Shown: in pieces, positions 49,701 to 61,700 of the stretch
How positions within the stretch are numbered: position 1 is the stretch's first letter
How the letters are laid out: every line of letters begins with the position of its first letter
NCBI GenBank assembly: GCA_023101725.1
Contig: JALJCO010001134.1
Location: 434,001-498,000, forward strand
Reading direction: 5' to 3'
DNA: 64,000 nucleotides
From: Atherinomorus stipes
Taxonomy: Eukaryota > Chordata > Actinopteri > Atheriniformes > Atherinidae
Program-made: the position numbers and the translations under genes
Notes under the pieces: model-generated
The model's database searches: none
What the model saw: the letters and a program-made list of their open reading frames with translations, nothing else
Told to the model about the DNA's origin: nothing

Positions 49701-52700
49701 CAGAACGATGAAATCTCGTGAGATTTCTTTAGTAAAATTGATAGATACCGCGTTTTTAAATATAGATACTATATATGAAAATATTGTGATATTTCAGTGT
49801 ATCGATATTTTTTCCCACCCTCTAATACAGAGTGCTAGTTTACTGTAGTTTGGTACCGGTTCCTAAGCTTAATGATACTGGGGTACTGCTAAAGATTCTG
49901 GAAAAATGATACTGTTATCGATACTTTTTGAATATCTACAGACAGACACACTTCTCTTATCCTCACAGCTGCCCGTCACCTACCCTCACATCATCGCCTC
50001 TTCAACGCTGTCTGAACAGGTGTTCTCCACCACTGGATCTTTTAACATCTTATAATGTTTATTTGATGTTAATTGTTTAATCTAAATTACATTATAGTAT
50101 CAATAATATTATTGATAAATATTGGTATTAATAAGAAGTATCAATATTGGTATTGGTGTTGATAAAATCATAATGATATACATCCCTTGTCCAAACAGGA
50201 AAGTACAACAGAGTACAATTAGTACAAAAAAAAAATAAAAAAAATACAGCTTAAATACAAGAAAACTGTTTAAAAAAACCCGAAATGTTACATAAAAGCA
50301 AAATTCCCTCCCTCTTTCCCGTCAAAAAAAGCTCTAGATATTTATTATGGCCAATTCTCCAATGATGTTGGGTAAATTTTCTCATCTTTGACAAACCTGA
50401 AAGGAAAAAAAAAAAAAACTCTTTTTCAAGGTTTAATTTCTATTTTACTTTATCTTCTTTTCCTCCGTCTGGATCAAACTTTTCTATGCTGTGGTAGAAA
50501 ACATCATATTTGGCCTTGTCTGATCAACTGGACATTTTCTTCGATCAGACAGATTTAGGAAGTCTGTTCATGCTTTAGATGCTAAATCAATGCTTCTTCA
50601 TTCGTCTAAAGATGTTTTGAAATTCCTGTCTGTACATTCATCGACTGTGATGTTTAGTTTTCATTGTGACATCATCAGCTGTGAGACCATTAATAGAGAA
50701 ACTGTCTTCTTAGTTCAGAGAAATAAATCAGGCATAAATAGACACATTTAGAAGGGATCACTGATGCATCATGAAATTTCTTAACCCCCGTAAGGGTCAG
50801 TGATGATTCAAGGTTAAACACCATGATTTTAAATGCTCAATATTTTAACATCTAGTATAATTGTTAAGATGTTATGAAATAATGAGTATTTAACCATTTC
50901 AACCCATTTCTTCTACAACTGTGAATCAGTTTTAAATCACTTATATCTTGCACATTTTACATTTTCACAGCTTTTCAGTTGCATGAAGTTTAGAATCAAA
51001 AGTACCTGTTTCATTTAGAGTACTTCTAAATGATGACACTTTTTTTCTGCAATGGTCCACTTCACTTATGAAATGTAGTAAAAAAAAAGAAGGATTTGTT
51101 TTTAAAAAGTTAAAAATCTTTTTTTTTTAAAACTCAAACCATTCACGTAAGCATACTTGATTTTCATTGAACACAATTTGCATTATGTTATGAAATAATC
51201 TCTTAAAATGCTGATCACACTGAATTAGGAATGCACAATATTGGAACTTTGACCGATATCCGATATGCCGATATTTTAAAACTCATGTGGCTAATAACTG
51301 ATATCGATTCCGATATTGAAGCTGAAAAATAAAAGCAGTCATTACAAATAGCAGTTTGTAATCCGTTTCCAACACTTTGAAAAATAGGGGTGGGAAAAAA
51401 TATCGACACACTGAAATATCATGATATTTTCATATGCCAATATCAAATCGATATTTAAAAGTGCGGTATCGATCTATTTTACTAACAAAATCTCCCAAGA
51501 TTTCATTGTTCTGTTACAAAATATCACAATATTTCGTGAATTCTGGCAAGATTTCATAACAGAACGATGAAATATTGCGAGATTTCATTAGTAAAATAGA
51601 TCAATACCGCATTTTTAAATGTCAATATGATATCAGTATATGAAAACGTTGCGATATTTCAGTGTATCAATATTTTTCCCACCCCTAGCCTTTAGAAGTT
51701 TTAAAGTCTGTAAAAAAGAAGTTTTTGAAAAAGAAGAAGAAGACGAAAAATAAGTTTTTCTTTTTTTTTTTTTAGATTTTAGAAACTGCGGCCTGATCGG
51801 TTAAATATCGGTCGGAGTGGCCAATGTCCAATACCACCGATATAGGCCGATACCGATAGGGGGCCAATAATATCACGCATCCCTACACTGAATGATTTTT
51901 GGTTGCTCCAAATGATAAAAGAAAAACATATAATTACTTTTTTTTTTTAAATTAAAGAGATCAATAAACAATAAATTCTGTTCAAGTTGTATTCTTTCTC
52001 TGTTTATCATCTCAGTTTATCTTAGATAAGACAATTTCTGTCTGTTATTTGCTTGAATTAACACAACACAGCAAAAATAGATGAGTGAATGAATGAATGA
52101 ATAAATAAAACACAAATGCTGTTACCTTTCATCAGCTCAGTGACTGTGGGTGGGTTCAGACAGTGGCCTTTCTGTGTGGAGATTGCATGATCTCCCCATG
52201 TATGTGAGGGGAGAGATGCATGTTGGGTTAACTGGTCACTCCAAATGCTCCTAGAAGCGAATGTTGGTGGTTGTTTGTCTTACTGGGATAGACTGGTGAC
52301 CCATTCAAGGGTGCACTCTGCCTCTGGCCTGTTAACAGGCTCCAGCTTCCCCGACCTTTGATTGAAATCAGTGGTACAGAAGATGAATGAAAGGATTAGG
52401 ACACTCTCAGTGTGGAAACGAACTCCACAGCTGTCACTGATGTGGCAGCGGACTGAAACAAGGGAACGATCTAAACTTACCAGAAGGGAAAAATACAATA
52501 AGAACGTGATTAATAAGCAGATTTTTATGAATGAAGTGGCTGTTTAAATGAATGGAATCCGTACTTTGTTTTTAAGCCACTGTTCATGAGCTCTGTTCCC
52601 CCATTCAGTTCCCCTCTGCATTGTAATCTCATTATCACAAGTTATATAATAAACCAATGAGCTCATACTGCTTCCTCATGGGACTGACTGTGTACAGTGA

Positions 52701-55700
52701 CAGGCGGGGGACAGGAAAACATACAAAAGGAGCTAATGAGGAAAAACCAAGAACAAAACTAAAGGAAAATAACAGCTGTCATATTTCAACCAGAAAAAAT
52801 ATTTCATGTAAATTTCATGTGTGTAGAAGAAAGTATAAAAAAATAGTTAAAATTGAATAGAAATGAGCAAAAACTGCCGAAAAACTCGAAGAAAATGTTC
52901 GTTTAGTTGTGTTTTTCAGGTGTTGTTGCTCCATGTGTCGGCCATGTTGGTTCCTGATTTTACTGTTTGTGAGGGAGAATAAAGACAGGGGGGGGGGGGG
53001 TGGGCATGTGGGAGGATAAGTAAAGGCATGTGAGCACGTGCCACCTGAGTTCGTGCATGTATGTGGTTGTGTGTGTCAGCTTTAAGCCCATGTGACCACA
53101 CTCTGACCTCAATCTTTATGCAGCCAGCAGATTAGTAAATCAGTGTGAGATTGGCCCGTCCACAGAGAGGGATTAGCAAGTCTGCACATGATTGGACGGC
53201 TGCCCGATCGCTGAACGAGACTCCAGACTGCAGCTGTTGACCACCGGAGCTGCAGCTGCTGCTGATGTTTCCAACCGTGATGATGAGGATGATGATGCTT
53301 TCTCCTGATCTGCCCTTGTCTCGTCCTTTTCTTCTTCTTTTACCCTCCATGCATTTTTTATTTGTCCACATGAACAAGTCTTGTCTTTTGGAGCATTTCC
53401 TGACACTTGTTGCTGGTTTTTACTCGTCTTACTTTTGAAAATATATAATTTTGCAAATAAGATGTGGACATCTGAAGGTCACTTGTTAGACTATCATCTA
53501 CAGTGTTGATAAAGTCTTTATCCGCTTCTAAACTGTCAGGAAAAAAGCAACAGGTGCAGTTATACATTGAGACATATGCAAACTTTAATGGAAACTTGGA
53601 AATCTGAATTTGGTATTTGCTTTAACATTTTCAGGGAAGCTTTGTGTGAGTTTTGGTAGTTTCTTTAGTTCCTCAGTTTTCCAGATCTAGAAGGACTTTC
53701 CAAAGCTCTTCTTTAATGTTTCTGCCTTTTCTTCTCTGCTTTGTGTCCTAATGATCCCACACTGTTTCAGTAATGTTAATGTCCGGGTTCTGGGGAAGAG
53801 TCATCCCTCCATCAGACCTGTTGCAGCTGATTTTCAGTCCATGTCTTGTGTCATGTGACATACCTCAGCATCCCAGTTTCCTTTCCCTAAGAACAGGCCG
53901 CCTTTTTGGCAGCCACGTTTCCATGGAAAACATTTCTAATGAGGTTTTAATAAACAGTAGATGGATATTCATCTCTCAGTTTCAGTGTCGGGACTTCAAC
54001 GGATATTTATTTTCTCTTAGCCAAAGAAAAGGGGGTATGTCTCTGTGACAGGCTGCTACTAACAAAGCGTCAAAAATTCAAGTTAAAATTGGTTCTTTGT
54101 ATTATACAGTATGTAAGAATTACTGACATCTAGTGGTAAATATGGGTACTTGAAAGAAAAGATGTTTCCTTTCAAATGACTTCATATTCCAAGCACTGTT
54201 GTGAATGTACGGTGGCCGTTTGTGGCCAAAATTCTCCCAGACATAAAGATGTTTTCATCTGCGAGTGGACCCAGTGGTCTCAGGTGTAGCTATGACTGTA
54301 CTATGAGGAACTATTTTTCATGTCTTTTAAGATATTACTCATCCCAAACAGTGCTCTAACTCCCATTAAACAAAGCTGGTACAGCAGTTTTAAAGTTCTT
54401 ACACATCACACACATTGTTTTGTCCATTCAGGGACACCGTAGTAAAAGTAGTGGAACAAATATGGCAGTCTCCATATATGCACTGCCCTTCAAGTAGATA
54501 TAAATGACTCATTCTAAGAAAATAAACATGTAACAGCTAGACTCGTGCAGTGATTACTCATCAATAGAAACAAAGTTTTGAATTATTTATCATATTTTTC
54601 TGCCATTGACTTTTGATTTTTTACGTACTGTACCTTTAAGTTTACTGATGTGTAGACAAAACACTGTCTCATTCCTTAAGTTTGGTCAGTACTGAGTAGC
54701 CAAAACAAACAAACAAAACAACCCAACAATATAAATCCTTCATTACTCTGAAAATAATCTATTACAGGGACTGGATGAAAAATCAAAAGCCAAAATCTAA
54801 ATGAAAACTTTGAAAGACCATCAGAAAGCGCGAACAACTGTTGCTCAAGACAACGTAGGAATGATAACAAAGTCCAACTCCGTCAAGTCAAAATATACTT
54901 TTGCAGAGCTGTGAAATCTGTTTAAATATTACTATGATCCCAGCGTAAATGTGCAGTTTGTTCTTAGAAAGGGGCTCATTAGTTGCGTTGTTTCCTGCCT
55001 GGACACAATGACTTCAAGAGATGTCTGTTTACACAAGGCAAGAAAGATGGGGGGGGTTGTAGTGAAATGGGTGTAAGCTAAAAGTGGTGACATCACAGAA
55101 ACATGGGAGTGATCACGAGTTGCTGCACATAAGGTTGCAGGTTTTGTTTAAGTGGAGAAAAGTTGGCTTAAACTAGGAGTTTAATGTGGGTTTGGGCAGA
55201 TTTGCCCTGTTTTTCCAACCAGCTAGAGAGCGGTCACATCACTATGACACAAATTCACATCATTTAGATAATTTGATTTATTCTGGTTTAAAGATATTCT
55301 ATACTATTAACCATAAACGGGTCCATAAACCACTGATTTATCTAAACTATGCTTCCACCTGAAAGCCATGAGGTAGCATGAGTCTTCGTTACACTTTTCC
55401 TCAAACATCAAACTACTCCATTTATTTCAGTTAACTATTACGTAAAATGAATAAATCAAACCCTCCAGTGGTGTTTGGATCTACGCTAGTGCTTTGCTAA
55501 TCCACTTAGGAATTTAATTTTCACAAAAGCCTGTGTGTATTCATGTGTTGTTAATGAATGAAGAGAAAAACCAGCAGAAATCACCACCACAGCATCTTCA
55601 GTCCAACTTCCTGCCTTAAAAATGAACACTATTCTTTCCCTGTTTAGTCTTTTTTTTAATGTGGTGGTTTATATTTCTGGCTAAGACCTCATGCGTCTTT

Positions 55701-58700
55701 ATTAAAACATTTAATGGGTATTTATGTTTATTCGTTATGATTACAAAGACCATCAAGAACTGAGTGTTTTATCTAATTCTCTGCAAGATTAACATGGTTA
55801 GAGTGAAAATAAAGAATCACATCGGCTACCAGATCTCCTCTGATCTGTGTGTGAGAACCTTGAAGTAAACATAAATTCACCTGAGTGTGTGTGCATGTGT
55901 GTGTGTGTGTGTGTGTCAACAGGTGCTGGCTACGGGTCTGTCTGGTCTGTATTCGTCTCTTCCAGCCCGGCTGCAGGTTTACAGTGAAGACTGGCACTGT
56001 CTGGACCAGGCTGACTGGCAGCAGGTAACCATGGCAACGGGGGTGTTGACATTCCTGCAAACTCTGCTGAGTTAGAAAATCCCCACATTTATAATCATTA
56101 ATTTCTAAGAGTGATGTGTGTTTACCTCATTTAAAATGAGCCCATACTGGTGATGTCACTGTATTTGATTAAAAGCTGCTAGAATAATATTAAAGCCTGG
56201 ACCAGAATGAATGCACTTCACGTAAAAACTCAGCTTAGTCGTCCTTGAATACACACATTTGTGAATAAAATGATGTCTGAATGAAGACAAGAGGAAACAT
56301 CTAAACAACAATAAATGGACTATGAGTTCTGGGTCAACAGGTTCCAGCTCTCGTCCACTTCCTGCACTCACTGGACTTCTGTAGCGCTGTTACCAAGGTA
56401 ACGTGCAGCTCAGACGCAAACACGGAAAGAGCAATGTTACAGCTTTTTTAAAAAGTGCTCTATTTTTAGTCCTGCTGTTTGTCTGCATCAGGTGGCTCAT
56501 CCCTCCATCCGCTCCCAGTTACTGAATTACATCCACAACGGCTTCCTCGTTCCTGTGCTCGCTCCTGCTCTGCACAAGGTATCCCACCTGAGCCGCAACA
56601 CACAGCAACACACAGCAACACACAGCAACACACAGCAACGCACAGCAACGCACAGCAACACACAGCAACGCACAGCAACACACAGCAACACACAGCAACA
56701 CACAGCAACACACAGCAATGCACAGCAACGCACAGCAACACACAGCAACGCACAGCAACACACAGCAACGCACAGCAACACACAGCAACGCACAGCAACG
56801 CACAGCAACACACAGCAACACACAGCAACGCACAGCAACACACACCAACACACCCAAACACACAGCAACGCACAGCAGTGCACAACAACACACAGCAACG
56901 CACAGCAACGCACAGCAACACACAGCAACGCACAGCAACACACAGCAACGCACAGCAACACACAGCAACGCACAACAACACACGGCAACACACACAAACA
57001 CACAGCAACGCACAGCAACACACAGCAACACACAGCAACGCACAGCAACGCACAGCAACACACACAGCAACGCACAGCAACGCACACAGCAACGCACACA
57101 GCAACACACAGCAACACACAGCAACGCACAGCAGCACACAGCAACGCACCGCCGCACACAGCAACACACCGCCGCGCACAGCAACACACACAGCAACGCA
57201 CAGCAACGCACAGCAACGCACAGCAACACACAGCAACGCACACAAACACACAGCAACACACACAAACACACAGCAACACACAGCAAGACACAGCGACGCA
57301 CAGCAACGCACAGCAACGCACACAAACACACAGCAACACACACAAACACACAGCAACGCACAGCAACACACAGCAACGCACAGCAACACACAGCAACACA
57401 CAGCAACACACAGCAACGCACAGCAACACACAGCAACACACAGCAACACACAGCAACACACAGCAACTCACACAAACACACAGCAACACACAGCAACACA
57501 CAGCAACGCACAGCAACACACAGCAACGCACACAAACACACAGCAACACACAGCAACACACAGCAACACACAGCAACGCACAGCAACACACAGCAACACA
57601 CAGCAACACACAGCAACACACACAAACACACAGCAACACACAGCAACACACAGCAACACACACAAACACACAGCAACACACACAAACACACAGCAACGCA
57701 CACAAACACACAGCAACACACAGCAGCAACAGAAACATGACAACATTTTAATCCAGTAACGTTCAGTGTCTGCACTTCTTATATTTAGTGGGTTTCATTT
57801 TATTATCAGACACGTTACACAATGTCTGATAATCCCGGGAGGAGAGAGAAAGGGAGTCTGGCGGGGGCAATAGAACACTCTAGTCAATCTATAGAGGAGA
57901 GGAAGAATAAAGAGAAAGAAAACAGGAATCCGGTTCGTCTAGGGTCTCTGGGGATGATCAAGAAATAAAGATCAATCAAAAATACACCAAGAAAAAGTCA
58001 CAATACAACACAGCACACACACACTCACACACAATACTCCTATGGTAGGTAAGAAAAAAAGGGTGAAATCAGGAAATTTTCTAGAAATGAAAAAGTATTT
58101 CTGACTGCCTCTAGTATATGAGTTCCTGATATCTAAAGGGTATTTTATGTAAAAAAAAAATGGAAATCATTGATTCTGGATATAAATTAAGAAAAAAATC
58201 TAATATTATTTATAGTAAATAAAAGTCTTAATTAGTCATATAGAGGTAGATGGGAAGAAACTGGAGCCAGTATGTTTCAGTTGTTACATGGTGATCTATG
58301 GGTAGAGAACCTATTATAACTATGAAAACCCCGAACTTTAATTATAATTCTCAAGTGATTCATCTTTCTGAGTGATCACGCAATGTAAGTAGAGGTAAGA
58401 GGAAGGATGGATGGATGGATGGATGGATGGATGGATGGATGGATGGATGGATGGATGGATGGATGGATGGATGGATGGATGGATGGATGGATGGATGGAT
58501 GGATGGATGGATGGATGGATGGATGGATGGATGGATGGATGGATGGATGGATGGATGGATGGATGGATGGATAAATGGATGGATGGTGAATGGATGGATG
58601 GATGGTTGGATGGTTGGTGGATGGATGGATGGATGGATGGATGGATGGATGGGTGGATGGATGGATGGATGGATAAATGGATGGATTGATGGATAAATGG

Positions 58701-61700
58701 ATGGTGGATGGATGGATGGATGGATGGTGGATGGTGAATGGATGGATGGATGGATGGTGGATGGTGAATGGATGGATGGATGGTTGGATGGTTGGATGGA
58801 TGGTGGATGGATGGATGGATGGATGGATGGATGGTAGATGGATGGATGGATGGTTGGATGGTTGGATGGATGGATGGAGGATGGATGGATGGATGGATGG
58901 ATGGATGGATGGATGGATGGATGGATGGATGGATGGATAAATGGATGGATTGATGGATAAATGGATGGTGGATGGATGGATGGATAAATGGATGGTGGAT
59001 GGATGGATGGATAAATGGATGGTGGATGGATGGATGGATGGATGGATGGATGGATAAATGGATGGATGGATGGATGGATGGATGGATGGATGGATGGATG
59101 GATGGATGGATGGATGGATGGATGGATAAATGGATGGATGGATGGATGGATGGATGGATGGATGGATGGATGGATGGATGGAGGATGGATGGATGGATGG
59201 ATGGATGGATGGATGGATGGATGGATGGATGGATATGGTGGTGGATGGATGGATGGATGGATGGATATGGATGGCTGGATGGATGGATGGATGGATATCT
59301 CTACACACCTCAAAAAAAACCCAAAGAGAAAACAAAAAAAAGAAACAAAAAAAAAATAAAACTCAGAATTACAAAATTTCAGATAGATGGCAACTCCCCA
59401 AAACAACACAAACGCAACAAGTCAACAAATCAGGAAACAACACAAGTTAACACATTTGAAAACAACATGTCAACAAGTCAGAAACAACACAACAGAAACA
59501 CATCAACGATGTTTCACAAAGCAGAACAAAACAACTGAAAACAGACAAATGACAACATAGTTGAGAAAAACCAACAAAGTTAGGAAAGGAAATGAGCATA
59601 ATACAAAATGTATTATCAGAAATAGTTAAATTGTTTTATTCTCTTCAAATGATGCAAATCAAAGTTTTCAACTGTTTTTATGGGTTTTTTTTAAATTGCT
59701 GTTTATTTATTTACATTGTGTTTAGTAAAAAAGGTGACCCCCTTCATATGATTTATGTCTTTACTTTTGCTACAATATGTTTGTATTTATTTGTTTTGTT
59801 GTGTTTTGTCCCTCCAGGCCACCAAATATGAAAGAATACTATTTTGTCAACCATCAATGATGTTGATCTTAGACTAAGTAGAGAAAACGTGTTTTTAATG
59901 ACATTCCTTCACACATAACGAGTTGTGCGTGTGCGTAGCTGACGGTGGAGGAGGTGATGACCACCACGGCGTACCTGGATCTCTTCTTGCGCTCCATCGC
60001 TGAGCCCGCCCTCCTGCAGACCTTCCTGTCCTTCATCCTGCTCCACAAACACGACAACGTCCACATCCTGGACACGCTGGTCAGCAGAGTCAACACGCCT
60101 TTCCAGGTATGACACGCTCAGAGGAAGCAGCACCTGCAGCTGCTTCTTCCTCAGCGACTCACCATCCTCCTCCTCCTTCCTCAGCTGGGCACGGTGTCGC
60201 TGGCTCTGTTCAGGACTCTGATCGGTCTCTTCTGTGAAGACGTGATGCTGCAGCTGGTGCTCAGGTCGGAGTTTAACCATTTATTTATTAGCTGAAATGC
60301 TAACAGATTTATTCAAGAACTTATCACAACATCATGGCAGAGCAGGTTGTAGCCTTTTACTACACATCACCCCTCTCTGCTCTCATTTCCTGTCTTTCTT
60401 TCTTTCTTGTTGATGGATAAAAGTCATTAGATGCTGAAAAAAACAAAACCTTACAAAAAGAAGGCAGTTGTTTATTGTTCCCAGTTAAAACTGCAGCGTG
60501 CTTGTTTCAAGATGCCAACTCAACATTTAATCTTCTTCCTGGGAACAATGTTCTTCTGTTAAACTGAAGCCAACACTTCAGGAACACTATAAGCAAAGCA
60601 AAACAAACTCCAAGTTGTTTTTTAGTAAAGCTATTTATCAGATTACTTCTTTTCCTAATGCACGATTTCAGGTTTGTGTCTGTAAAAACGTCTGGCTGCA
60701 GATGGTGTTTTTTCTTTACAACCCATAGAGGGCAGCACTGAGCTCTAATCTGTTTGGACCACTTCTCCTGGGCTCTTTTCTGACCTCATTAGGAAACATT
60801 GTGATGTTGAGGAAAGATTTTGAGAAGTTTGGACCTTCCAGCTGTAAAAGCTGCACATATGTGAGGCTATGATTTGGATCAGCAGGATAAAACTGCAGCT
60901 GTTCAATAAATTCCCTCAAAATGCAAGAAGTGCTCCACCTAAGCGTTTTTATCAAGTTCTTTCAATAAACAATATTACTAGGGATGTTTGATTTTGGCTT
61001 TTTTTTTTTTTTTTACCAATATCCAATATCCAATATTGTCTAACTCTTTAATCCGATATCAACCGATACCAATATATGCAGAGAACTGTGAGGTTGTATC
61101 TCTCATATTTTGAGAAATATATATATATAAGATCCCAAAATGTCCTTAACTCAGCCAGAGGAGTTCATTTTGGACATCTGGCTGCCATTTATCAGATACT
61201 AGCAGGTATTAGCCAACATGTGGCTAATTATAATGTTTCTGACAACTTGGTAACTTAACCAACAACTTAAAACCAGACATATTATAAGCAGCTTCAAAGC
61301 AAGTCAGTCTGTAGCAGCAGCAGCTGCACCGTAGTCACATGACTCTGAAAGGAATGCTGGGATATGAAGTTCTTCTGGGATAACGGGGACTTTTCTCCAT
61401 GCTGGACTGCTGCTAATGGAAAAAGATTTCACGAGATTTTGTTATGGAGCAATTTTGTTTTTAAAAATATCAGTCCAGAAAAATGACACCAACATTTTCC
61501 GATATCACATTTTAATGCCAATATCAGCTGATAATATCGGACATCCTTAAATATTACTATACCTGTTGTTACATTATTTTAGATATTATTTATATATACT
61601 TTTAATTACCAATTTAGAAAAACAGAGTGAAATATGCTGTTCATTTTCACCCTGCTGTACTTTTACTTACAAAATCTTCTACCAGGGTAAATTATACTTA

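Noticed and set aside
56479..57775. Several overlapping open frames of 330-426 codons on both strands
   Set aside because: They are translations of the stop-free decamer minisatellite (TATHSN and CCVLLCVA repeats) and run out of fhip1a exon 8 into its intron.
58360..59538. Long open frames with MDGW or SIHPS repeats
   Set aside because: Direct translation of the (GGAT)n array, with no unique sequence or splice context.
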